In this document: positions 1-6,485 of the stretch, in pieces | Position numbering within the stretch: position 1 is the stretch's first letter | How the letters are laid out: each line of letters opens with the position of its first letter | Source of the DNA: a bacterium | GTDB taxonomy: Bacteria; Zixibacteria; MSB-5A5; GN15; FEB-12 | Length of the DNA: 11,909 nt | NCBI GenBank assembly: GCA_030668045.1 | Contig: DAOUUR010000028.1 | Span: forward strand, 1-11,909 | Reading direction: 5' to 3' | Made by a program: the position numbers and the translations under genes | Notes under the pieces: model-generated | Told to the model about the DNA's origin: nothing | Database searches by the model: none | What the model saw: the letters and a program-made list of their open reading frames with translations, nothing else

Positions 1-114
1 AGATTCAAGCCGACTCACCCCGATATGGATCATGCGTTGTTCCGACACGCCGCGACGATCGCTGGAATTGTAGAGTGTCGGTCAAGCTAATAGACAAGAC
101 CGGATCAGTGTCGT
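1..114. other. Window-edge stretch with no firm gene
   Basis: No convincing coding region is visible here. All three plus-strand frames close by position 125. On the minus strand an ATG at 33-31 opens a frame that runs off the window after 11 codons. It has only a weak GGA-type ribosome binding site, so it could be the start of another leftward gene, but nothing can be said about its product. A loose minus-strand promoter-like pair (TTGTCT, then TACAAT with a 19-base spacer) lies upstream of that ATG. The spacing is too long to trust. Confidence 0.3.
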
Positions 115-216
115 TTAGCCCATGATTCCACGGCCACCGTCATCCACGACGAATTCGCCGCAGATCATGTCGGCCTCGCCCGAAGCGAGAAAGGCGACCA
201 CCCAGGCAACAAAGAA
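115..216 (-). pseudogene. C-terminal remnant of a short-chain dehydrogenase/reductase (SDR)
   Basis: Reading leftward, this stretch encodes about 33 residues that look like the end of a classical SDR: a helix with FLASGEAD, then GEFVVDDGG, a close parallel to the family's usual end (FLAS-x-EA, a Gly, then V-DGG). It ends in TAA at 117-115. The frame is closed by a stop at 261-259, and no start, Rossmann fold or YxxxK active site precedes it. The fragment begins where the terminator of the upstream cytochrome operon ends. I infer that recombination placed the cytochrome operon beside the tail of an older SDR gene, most of which is lost. The resemblance is by eye over a short stretch, so chance is not excluded. 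Confidence 0.42.
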
Positions 217-241
217 ACGGTCCGAGATTTCTCTCGAACCG
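207..241 (-). terminator. Intrinsic terminator of the ferredoxin-hao-napC operon
   Basis: On the minus strand, positions 241-218 form a 10-base-pair stem closed by a GAAA tetraloop. The arms are CGGTTCGAGA and TCTCGGACCG, fully paired with one T-G wobble. A T-rich run, TTTCTTTGTTG, follows at 217-207. It lies 45 bases past the stop of the NapC-like gene. Read on the plus strand, the wobble becomes an unpaired C/A, so the minus strand is the better fit. A run of six T at 245-250 on the plus strand would still allow some bidirectional action. Confidence 0.75.
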
Positions 242-285
242 CTGTTTTTTCCCGATTTTCAGAGCCTACCGGCAGGCATTCAACA

Positions 286-1785
286 TCAATGACCAGTTTT
301 TGAAGAGTTCAAGAACTCCTCTTGCAAGTATCGATGCATCTGGTAGTCCAGTGACGTTGTGTCAGCGGTCTGCAGGAAACGGAAAGGCTCATCACTGTCA
401 TACGCAAGAATAGAATGACAGTACGAGCAATCGTATGTAATGCTCTTACCTTCCTGATCAACCAGATTGGAGTTATGACAACGGAAGCAACCCTTGTTGT
501 TGGCATGACCAATATGGTTGGGGTAGGTGTCCCAGGTGATGTTCATCTCAGGGTGGATGTTTCGGCTGTGTATCTGCTGCAAAACAGCAACGGTAGAATT
601 GATCAGTGCCATCTTGTTGTTGGCAATGTCCGGGAAATTGCGACGATAGAAACCGTGCATGTGATTAGCTATTCCGTCCATAGCCGCTTCCTTGCTGGGG
701 TAGTTCGCAGTGATTGCACCCACCGCCTCCCGTTTGAGGAAGGGCAATGACCGTTCCATCTGTCCAAGTTGGATGCGTTTATCGATTGCGTGAAGGGCTA
801 TTTCGTAGATATGTGTTGCGCGATTGTGACAGTCGACACAGTCCAGTTGCCGTATCTCCTCTCGTTCGGAACCGGAATCGATCAACTCTCGATTCGTGTA
901 CCGTTTGATACTTCCATCAGACTGTTTCAACTCAACCCAGACCATGCTCTCTCGCTCGTCATCAAGGGAGGAATAACGAACTTCGTTTTCCTCTGCAACA
1001 TGCCAGTGGATACCGTGTTGATTGGCCTGGTCTCCGATATCAACCTTGAGACTCAAGGTTGTGTATTTCGGAGTAGATGCTTCGTCCGTATCGTAGCGTA
1101 CTATTCTCTTGATACGGTTACCATAGAACTTCTCAGGCCAATGGCATTTCTCACAGGTTTCCCGAGCCGGTCGCAACTGGTGCACAGGCGTAGGAATCGG
1201 CCGTTCGAGAAGATCAAACGTCACCGAAACCATCTGCCACATTCCATTGAGTTTGCTGTCAATCAGCGACCCAGCACCTTCACCCACGTGGCACTCAACA
1301 CAGGCTACGCGGGAATGAGGTGACTGCCGGTATGTAACCCACTCTGGATTCATTACACTGTGACAGGCAGTTCCGCAGAATTCTGCTGTATCCATAAAAG
1401 CGAGCATACGTGAGCCAACAATCGCCAGAAAGACGATGTTGACAATAGTCAGGATCGAGATCATGCGAAACAGACGCGCTCCGGAGAAGTCTCCACGACT
1501 ATCGTCTTTACCGAACTGCGTCTCGAGTAGCTCGGCAGTACTCTTTCGAGAGGACTTCTTGAGCTGTCGCCAGCCTACGGGAATCATGAACAACCCGATG
1601 ACGAACAGGGCTGGAAACAGCATATAGCTGATCAGGCCGGCATAGGAACTGGTGACCAAGCCAAGCAGGCGGGCCAGTTCTATCGCCACCATGCACACGA
1701 ATGAGGAAGTGGTGACAATGACACCGAGACGTCCCCACCAGTTGGTCGCTACGCCTCGAATGAAGTTGAGGTATCTTGTATACAA
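286..1785 (-). CDS. NapC/NirT-family membrane multiheme cytochrome c, six heme motifs
   Basis: Predicted quinol-oxidising, membrane-anchored cytochrome that passes electrons from the menaquinol pool to a periplasmic partner, most likely the HAO-family cytochrome encoded just upstream. The N-terminus has three hydrophobic segments (about residues 20-44, 47-72, 106-130), more than the single anchor of NapC or NrfH. The NapC-like core follows: an unusual CGTACH (C137, C141, H142, spacing CX3CH) with the conserved Met-Pro-Glu-Trp and S-x-H stretch, then CVECH (162-166) and CEKCH (211-215). Further motifs are CVDCH (316-320), CFRCH (433-437) and CSYCH (453-457). The start is a TTG at 1785-1783, preceded by AGGAGG at a 5-base spacing. 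An in-frame stop, the TAG of the HAO gene, lies four codons upstream and the next Met is residue 32, so this start is well supported. The electron-donor role is inferred from family and neighbours. Confidence 0.88.
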   Translation of the reverse strand: MYTRYLNFIRGVATNWWGRLGVIVTTSSFVCMVAIELARLLGLVTSSYAGLISYMLFPALFVIGLFMIPVGWRQLKKSSRKSTAELLETQFGKDDSRGDFSGARLFRMISILTIVNIVFLAIVGSRMLAFMDTAEFCGTACHSVMNPEWVTYRQSPHSRVACVECHVGEGAGSLIDSKLNGMWQMVSVTFDLLERPIPTPVHQLRPARETCEKCHWPEKFYGNRIKRIVRYDTDEASTPKYTTLSLKVDIGDQANQHGIHWHVAEENEVRYSSLDDERESMVWVELKQSDGSIKRYTNRELIDSGSEREEIRQLDCVDCHNRATHIYEIALHAIDKRIQLGQMERSLPFLKREAVGAITANYPSKEAAMDGIANHMHGFYRRNFPDIANNKMALINSTVAVLQQIHSRNIHPEMNITWDTYPNHIGHANNKGCFRCHNSNLVDQEGKSITYDCSYCHSILAYDSDEPFRFLQTADTTSLDYQMHRYLQEEFLNSSKTGH

Positions 1786-1790
1786 GACGC

Positions 1791-1796
1791 CCTCCT
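1791..1796 (-). promoter_or_regulatory. Ribosome binding site deciding a TTG start (NapC-like gene)
   Basis: A perfect AGGAGG on the minus strand overlaps the TAG stop of the HAO-family gene by two bases and sits 5 bases before the TTG start of the NapC-like gene. This supports the rare start codon and suggests translational coupling between the two cytochrome genes. Confidence 0.75.
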
Positions 1797-3126
1797 AGTT
1801 CTGCTCGAACAGACCCTGGTAGGTTTGTTGCATCTTGCCTGAGCGGATATTCTCCTTCAGAGTCTTGGTATCTGTAGCCAGCCAGGAATGCATGGGATCA
1901 TTCGCAATCATATTGTCAATGTATGCGTTAACGTCGGGATCGTTAAACTTCCGAGCTTCCGGCAGCATCTTGAAGTAGAAATGCTGAGCTACGTCGTAGA
2001 TGCCGTGCCACCATGTGTAGTCAGGCCCCATCATAGCGGCACCGTGGCGGGCGCGTCGCCCTTCATGATGCCATAGCTCCCAGTAAACCCATTCAATTTT
2101 GTTGGAGAAACTGGCTGGATTTTCAAGGAGATTCTTTTCCTGTACCAGCTTGATTATATCTGTGGCTGGTTTGGCGAATTTATCATTGTACAGTTTGACC
2201 AGCGCGTCGAGCTGATAGTAGTGGTTATCAGCGAAAGTCTTACCGTGGCAAGTCACACAAACCTTCTCCATGTTTGCACGCTTTTGCTGCCAGTTATCTT
2301 TGAACTTGGATATAGGTGGACGCAGGGTCCAGCTGATTCTCTCCCCAACATCATGGGTTGTTTTCATATCAGTTGCTGCTGACATGTGGCATGTTGCACA
2401 AGTAGGCGCCATGAAATAGTCAATGCCAACAACCCACTCGGGAGAATCGAGGTTCATCTTGTTAATGTTTGTGTAGTAGGCATTGCCATGTTTTGATGCC
2501 TCAAATACTTCCTTTTGAGGATGATCGGGGCCAAGGTGACACTTGGAACAGGCTTCCGGTTGACGAGCCTGAGCTATTGAGAATGAGTGTCGGGTATGAC
2601 AGGCAGTACAACTTCCCTTGGAACCATCGGGATTCAGCCTGCCAATCCCCGAATTGGGCCAACTTTTCTTTGACAACATGTTAGGCGAATTCTTGTCTAT
2701 TTCTACTTTGCACCCATGGCAGCTCTCGCATCCGGTAACTGCCACCGGTTCACCACCGGCAACATGGGCCAGGTAGGCATCCTTTGAATCGAGAATTTCG
2801 CCCGCTGTGGCGTGATAAGAGGTTTCCACCTGGTGGGCTTCTTTTTCATGACACTTGCCGCAATCTTTTGGCGTTACCAATGTGGCAATTAGACCACCTT
2901 CATGCATATAGGCATCAGGCTCACCTTTTTTTGCCCCATGACAATCAATGCAAGTCACTTTATGATTGGCGTGCTGCGACATAAACCACTGATTGTAAAG
3001 ACCTGGGGATTTATCCTTATGACAAGTCATGCATTTACCGGCGACCTCAGCCTCTACTGCCGCCACACCGATCTGGGCAGAAACAGCAAACACCAACACC
3101 AATGCCAGACACGTGATTCTCTTCAT
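1795..3126 (-). CDS. Octaheme cytochrome c of the hydroxylamine oxidoreductase (HAO) family
   Basis: Periplasmic eight-heme cytochrome. A signal peptide occupies about residues 1-23 (MKR, then a hydrophobic core ending near VAA). Eight CXXCH motifs begin at residues 32, 59, 89, 133, 173, 193, 243 and 290, the HAO arrangement in which the fourth heme is the active site. A helical C-terminal domain rich in Trp, His and Tyr follows (residues 346-385, including GPDYTWWHG and HHEGRRARHG). At 443 residues it is shorter than nitrifier HAO (about 570) and has no visible C-terminal membrane anchor. Family members include oxidative HAOs, which have a Tyr cross-link to the catalytic heme, and reductive forms such as the epsilonproteobacterial εHao, which lack the cross-link and reduce nitrite or hydroxylamine. 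The neighbouring NapC-like quinol oxidase favours a reductive role; this is inference. The start is ATG with AAAGGAGAGG upstream. Confidence 0.88.
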   Translation of the reverse strand: MKRITCLALVLVFAVSAQIGVAAVEAEVAGKCMTCHKDKSPGLYNQWFMSQHANHKVTCIDCHGAKKGEPDAYMHEGGLIATLVTPKDCGKCHEKEAHQVETSYHATAGEILDSKDAYLAHVAGGEPVAVTGCESCHGCKVEIDKNSPNMLSKKSWPNSGIGRLNPDGSKGSCTACHTRHSFSIAQARQPEACSKCHLGPDHPQKEVFEASKHGNAYYTNINKMNLDSPEWVVGIDYFMAPTCATCHMSAATDMKTTHDVGERISWTLRPPISKFKDNWQQKRANMEKVCVTCHGKTFADNHYYQLDALVKLYNDKFAKPATDIIKLVQEKNLLENPASFSNKIEWVYWELWHHEGRRARHGAAMMGPDYTWWHGIYDVAQHFYFKMLPEARKFNDPDVNAYIDNMIANDPMHSWLATDTKTLKENIRSGKMQQTYQGLFEQN

Positions 3127-3159
3127 CGTTCCTCTCCTTTGGTTTCGTGAACTTAGCTA

Positions 3160-3189
3160 ATAATGTCGTATTTGGATCAATGCTGTCAA
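3160..3189 (-). promoter_or_regulatory. Candidate sigma70-type promoter for the HAO-family gene
   Basis: On the minus strand a perfect TTGACA (3189-3184) is followed after 18 bases by CATTAT (3165-3160; four of six match TATAAT). The expected transcript would start near 3153, about 27 bases before the ATG, with the AAAGGAGAGG ribosome binding site between. It sits immediately after the stop of the NapH-type gene, in a 65-base gap that is larger than the other gaps in the operon. It may give the two cytochrome genes their own transcript. Confidence 0.35.
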
Positions 3190-3191
3190 TA

Positions 3192-4295
3192 TTATTTTTT
3201 GTCCGCCTCGCGATTCATCTCTGAGATATCCGTCGCACCTGTTGGATGCCCGTACTCATACTTATTCTTCTGGTGGCGCAGATATTCATCAATGGTAATA
3301 CTGTTCTGCCAGTTGCCCGTGACCATACCGAGGCCAGTTATCAATACGAAAATGGTGACTATTCCGATGGCCACTGTCTTCTTACCGATTGTCCGCTTTG
3401 TCTTGATCGGCTCAAGCTTCAAGGCTCCGGCAACTGCGCAGGAATCGATACATTTGAGGCAGGAGGTGCATTCATCGGAGCGAACAGTCTTACAACTGTC
3501 AACAGTAATAAACGATGGACAGACTTGACTACACTCGCCGCAGTTAGTGCACTCGGCCATGTTGCGCCTGATCTTGGTCAAGCTTAGCAACGACAGAACT
3601 CCCAAGAGGGCACCATAGGGACAGAGGTAGCGACACCAGAAGTTGCGAATCGGAATTGACAGGAAAAAGAGAATAGAGATTACAATCAGGGAGAACTGAC
3701 TGATGTCGGCAAAGAAATAGTACATCTTGATGTCAGCCACAACATTGTACGGACTATCCAGAAAAATCCGCAAGGAGGCGGCAGTCATAAGGAAGAATAT
3801 TGAATAGACGAAGAACCCCAGTAACAGATACTTTACACTTCGGAGCGGATAGTCGAGCCAGCGGGGGAGTTTGATCCGATGTTTCAGCAGTTTATCACCA
3901 AGGTCGCCCAGGATTTCCGAGAGAAGACCAACTGGACACAACCATGAACAGAATGATTTTCCAACGACAAACGAAACAGTCAAGACTGCCAGTAAAATAA
4001 ACAGGCCTGCCGGGTGTACAGGATGGATTTCACCTGTTAGAAGGAAGTAGTAGTGACTCATTAGCGAACTAATAGGAAGAAACCCTTCGACGCCGGGTGG
4101 ACGATACGATGAACCGGCGGTACCACCTGTTTCCAGGAACTTTGTGAAGTAATAGAACTCTACTCCGATCCAGACACACAGAGCTGTAAATGCGGCCTGT
4201 ACCCACAGACGCAAGTTGGGCGCAACCTGCTTCTTGTCCAGTCCGTTGCCGGCTGATCGGTCTTTCCTGTCTGTATTGAAGGCGGTCTTCTGCAT
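3192..4295 (-). CDS. NapH-type membrane polyferredoxin (4Fe-4S, CxxxCP motifs)
   Basis: Inner-membrane iron-sulfur protein of the NapH/CcoG-like group, thought to move electrons between quinol and periplasmic or cytoplasmic redox partners. Hydrophobic segments lie near residues 31-52, 95-113, 152-175, 197-216 and 305-325. Two CxxxCP motifs typical of the group sit at membrane edges: CSWLCP (116-121) and CRYLCP (221-226). Two ferredoxin clusters follow: C249, C252, C255, C259 (followed by Pro) and C276, C279, C282, C286 (followed by Ala). The stretch RPPGVEGFLP (66-75) is one I associate with stand-alone relatives of NapH near nitrogen- and sulfur-respiration genes. The start lies 5 bases after the ferredoxin stop and has no strong ribosome binding site, so translation is probably coupled to that gene. 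The exact electron donor and acceptor are unknown. Confidence 0.82.
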   Translation of the reverse strand: MQKTAFNTDRKDRSAGNGLDKKQVAPNLRLWVQAAFTALCVWIGVEFYYFTKFLETGGTAGSSYRPPGVEGFLPISSLMSHYYFLLTGEIHPVHPAGLFILLAVLTVSFVVGKSFCSWLCPVGLLSEILGDLGDKLLKHRIKLPRWLDYPLRSVKYLLLGFFVYSIFFLMTAASLRIFLDSPYNVVADIKMYYFFADISQFSLIVISILFFLSIPIRNFWCRYLCPYGALLGVLSLLSLTKIRRNMAECTNCGECSQVCPSFITVDSCKTVRSDECTSCLKCIDSCAVAGALKLEPIKTKRTIGKKTVAIGIVTIFVLITGLGMVTGNWQNSITIDEYLRHQKNKYEYGHPTGATDISEMNREADKK

Positions 4296-4300
4296 TCAGT

Positions 4301-5044
4301 TTATCGTATCCGTGCCGGCTCGCATTCAATCTCACCACGAACTCCAATCGTGAGTACTTCGATTGGAACATCGGGCGCTACTTCGTTGCGGGCCTGGAGA
4401 ACCACCTGCGCGATGCCACTGCAGCATGGGACTTCCATCTTGAGAACCATGATTGAGCGTGGAGATGCCGCTGCAAAGATCGCTTTCATCTTTTCAGCGT
4501 AGTGATTCAGATTATCGAGCTTGGGGCAGCCAACCAGCACCGCTCGTCCGGTCAGATACCGAGAGTGGAAATCGGGGAGAGCAAATGGTACACAGTCGGC
4601 GCATATGAGAATATCCGCATTGGCCAGAAACGGCGCGTGGGGCGGGATAAGCATCAATTGGACCGGCCAATGGCCAAGTTGTGAGGAGACCGCGGGGCGT
4701 GACTCAGTATGAACACCGGCAGTGCTCTCTCTGTCAATCTGCTGCATCGCCGAGCCGGGGCAACCACCACCCACCGGGTGAACGGGCAGCGTTATTCGTT
4801 TCTGTTGAGCCAGATGCTTCTGAACCGCTGCCTGGTCGAATGCCGTCGCTTCCCGTTCAATTATCGTGATCGCACCCTGTGGGCATTTGCCAAGACAGGC
4901 ACCCAGTCCGTCACAGTAGGAATCATTGACGACTTTGGCTTTTCCGCCGATTATTTGAATCGCGCCCTCGGCACAGGCCGATATACAATCTCCACAACCG
5001 TCACATTTTTCTTCATTGATCTGGATAATTTTCCTGATAGACAT
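4301..5044 (-). CDS. Ferredoxin with two N-terminal clusters and a Cys-rich C-terminal domain
   Basis: Cytoplasmic iron-sulfur protein, probably an electron carrier or a redox or NO-responsive partner of the polyferredoxin encoded next. The first cluster motif is complete: C14, C17, C20, C24. In the second (residues 44-55) the second ligand position is Leu47, leaving C44, C50 and C54, a pattern that usually holds a [3Fe-4S] cluster. The remaining 190 residues form a separate domain with spaced cysteines: GGGCPGS (92-98), C148 and C151 in CADCVPF, C173 in VGCPKLD, and the pair C207-C208 in VPCCSG. This long form recurs in anaerobes. The HcpR regulons described in the literature include a ferredoxin gene (frdX), and the family match suggests a similar role here, but that is inference. 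Upstream is an AAAGG ribosome binding site and an FNR-like operator 78 bases before the start. Confidence 0.8.
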   Translation of the reverse strand: MSIRKIIQINEEKCDGCGDCISACAEGAIQIIGGKAKVVNDSYCDGLGACLGKCPQGAITIIEREATAFDQAAVQKHLAQQKRITLPVHPVGGGCPGSAMQQIDRESTAGVHTESRPAVSSQLGHWPVQLMLIPPHAPFLANADILICADCVPFALPDFHSRYLTGRAVLVGCPKLDNLNHYAEKMKAIFAAASPRSIMVLKMEVPCCSGIAQVVLQARNEVAPDVPIEVLTIGVRGEIECEPARIR

Positions 5045-5121
5045 GAAACCTTTGCCCTCTCGTAACTGAGGCGTTATTGGTTATTCTCCATCTGAAGATC
5101 GGAACATGGACTGTATCAGGC

Positions 5122-5137
5122 CTTGATTTAGGTCAAG
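5122..5137 (-). promoter_or_regulatory. FNR/DNR/HcpR-type operator upstream of the ferredoxin operon
   Basis: The inverted repeat CTTGATTTAGGTCAAG has 5-base arms and a 6-base centre. It matches the TTGAT-N4-ATCAA class with one change in the core. It lies in the 97-base gap between the regulator gene and the ferredoxin start, centred about 85 bases before the ATG. The nearby Crp/Fnr protein carries the E-x-x-S-R recognition pattern that reads TTGA half-sites, which makes it the natural candidate to bind here. I could not assign a good -10 element downstream of it. Confidence 0.6.
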
Positions 5138-5141
5138 TACG

Positions 5142-5819
5142 TCAGATTTTCTCACCATCGGCAATGGCTTGCAGACGTTCGGGATCAAGAATAGTGATAT
5201 TCTTCCCATCGACCTCAACTACTCCCAGATTGCGCAGTTTCTTGAGATTTCGAGACAAGGTCTCGCTGATTGTCCCCAGCGAGCGGGCCAGTTCGGTCTT
5301 GGAAGTATCGAGAATAAACTGGTGGGAGTCGATCTGTTCGGCTTTTCTCAACAAATGAGAAGCAAGGCGGGCGGGGACTTCCCGAAGCGAGAGGTCCTCA
5401 ATCTGCTGGTTGAACTCGCGTACAAAACCTGAAAGGGCAGCGATCATCTTCAGCGACATCTGAGGAGATTCACCTATTAACTTGACAAACCGCTCCTTGG
5501 GGAAAAACGCGACCGTAGATTCGACTGTAGCCACGGCATTGGCAGGAAAAGTCTTCCCTTCAAACACAGCCGCCTCGGCAAACATCTGACCGGACTTAAT
5601 ATGGTGAAGGGTGTACTCTTTACCTTCAGCAGAGGCCTTGTACACGCGAACAGATCCGCTCAGGAGCAAATAGAAACCTGTAGCCGGGTCACCTTGAAAA
5701 AATAGCACTTCCCCCTTGTTGATTTTCCGAATGGCGACGATCTGTTCCAGCGCCTCCAGTTCCTTCTGGTCAAGGTCCCTGCAGAGGTAACAATTATGAA
5801 GAAGTTCCAGGGCATCCAT
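5142..5819 (-). CDS. Crp/Fnr-family transcriptional regulator (DNR/HcpR-like)
   Basis: Cytoplasmic DNA-binding regulator. Residues 10-125 form a cyclic-nucleotide-binding-type sensor domain (KGEVLFFQGDPATGFYLLLSG, with strands to about 107). A dimerisation helix spans about 112-145, and a winged helix follows. The recognition helix holds E186, S189 and R190 (ETLSR), the FNR-type pattern expected to contact TTGA half-sites. It has only C10 and C13 and lacks the four-cysteine cluster set of FNR, so oxygen sensing through an FNR-type Fe-S centre is unlikely. DNR and HcpR proteins, which respond to NO and control nitrogen-oxide genes, are the closest functional model. It lies directly upstream of and co-oriented with the nitrogen-oxide-type cluster, with a matching operator just after its stop. 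No Shine-Dalgarno sequence precedes the ATG. The effector is not shown by the sequence. Confidence 0.85.
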   Translation of the reverse strand: MDALELLHNCYLCRDLDQKELEALEQIVAIRKINKGEVLFFQGDPATGFYLLLSGSVRVYKASAEGKEYTLHHIKSGQMFAEAAVFEGKTFPANAVATVESTVAFFPKERFVKLIGESPQMSLKMIAALSGFVREFNQQIEDLSLREVPARLASHLLRKAEQIDSHQFILDTSKTELARSLGTISETLSRNLKKLRNLGVVEVDGKNITILDPERLQAIADGEKI

Positions 5820-5825
5820 GGGTCA

Positions 5826-5855
5826 ATAGTAAGCCCATTGGCAAGAAAATTGCAA
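5826..5855 (-). promoter_or_regulatory. Weak candidate promoter of the Crp/Fnr gene
   Basis: On the minus strand TTGCAA (5855-5850) is followed after 18 bases by TACTAT (5831-5826). Each matches four of six consensus positions. Transcription would begin almost at the ATG (5819), giving a leaderless or near-leaderless message, which fits the absence of a ribosome binding site. Such pairs occur often by chance. Confidence 0.25.
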
Positions 5856-6047
5856 GAGACAAAAGTGTGCTCTTTGTCATCAGCCTGCAACCCAAATTGA
5901 AACCCGGAGAAATTGTGGTTCTGTCAAGAAGACTGTGGCGGCGGTAATCAACTTAACGACACGGCATTAGGCCACCCGGTAATAGACTTGGAACCAGAGT
6001 TAAAAGCAGTTGTTACAAAGACAGAACCGTTTTGACGACAGTTAGAT

Positions 6048-6461
6048 ATGTACCGACTTATGAACAGATTCAGATTTGTCCTGGTTTTGATAGTCGCCTT
6101 GATTCTACCGGCAGTGCCTTGTTTGCAGGCTTGCCAGTTGAATTATGTGGGCAGCAGTCATGCTGAGTCATGTTGCTGTGGTTGTAGCTGCGGGGAGGTC
6201 GAGGCAGAGACTTCGCAGTGCGAAGCGCCCGTCCTGGAGAGTTCATGCTGCTGCAGCGTTTCGGCACCAATGACCGAAACGGAAGTTCCAATTGAAGCGG
6301 GTTTGACTCCAACTGTTAAGTTGGTTACAATCGCTGTCGTAACTTCAGCAACACCACCTGTCACGGTGGTCGAGACAGAACTGTTACAAGCGACCCGGAC
6401 GAGCCAGCAATCGGCTCATGGGCCGCCTCTCTACCTTCTGAACGCATCTTATCTCATCTGA
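6048..6461 (+). CDS. Small secreted Cys-rich protein of unknown family, ahead of the Cus operon
   Basis: I do not recognise a named family. The 137-residue product begins with a signal peptide (MNRF, then a hydrophobic core to about residue 28), so it is probably exported. Eleven cysteines are clustered: C25 and C29, CCCGCSC (42-48), C58, and CCC (67-69). The middle is Thr/Val-rich and the C-terminus ends HGPPLYLLNASYLI. LQAC at 26-29 is a weak lipobox, so a lipoprotein is possible. It is co-oriented with the copper/silver efflux operon 78 bases downstream and no terminator lies between, which suggests periplasmic binding of Cu(I) or a related soft metal. That role is inferred from context and cysteine content only. 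No ribosome binding site precedes the ATG at 6048. The in-frame ATG at 6060 (residue 5) is an equally good start and gives a more typical signal peptide. Confidence 0.7.
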   Translation: MYRLMNRFRFVLVLIVALILPAVPCLQACQLNYVGSSHAESCCCGCSCGEVEAETSQCEAPVLESSCCCSVSAPMTETEVPIEAGLTPTVKLVTIAVVTSATPPVTVVETELLQATRTSQQSAHGPPLYLLNASYLI

Positions 6462-6485
6462 TTATCTACTCTTAGACCGTTATCA

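Noticed and set aside
415..1323. Long plus-strand open frames opposite the NapC-like gene
   Set aside because: They lie antisense to a gene with heme motifs and membrane segments, have no ribosome binding site or recognisable domain, and arise from its codon pattern.
5913..5927. TTGTGGTTCTGTCAA as an FNR-type operator in the divergent region
   Set aside because: It spans 15 rather than 14 bases and the left half has T in place of A in TTGA; the match is too weak.
6032..6045. TTGACGACAGTTAG as an operator or -35 element for the Cys-rich gene
   Set aside because: The right half-site is poor, and as a -35 it would place transcription start inside the gene.
6070..6364. Minus-strand open frames opposite the Cys-rich gene
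   Set aside because: Neither has a signal, a domain or a good start, whereas the plus-strand frame has a signal peptide, clustered cysteines and co-orientation with the efflux operon.
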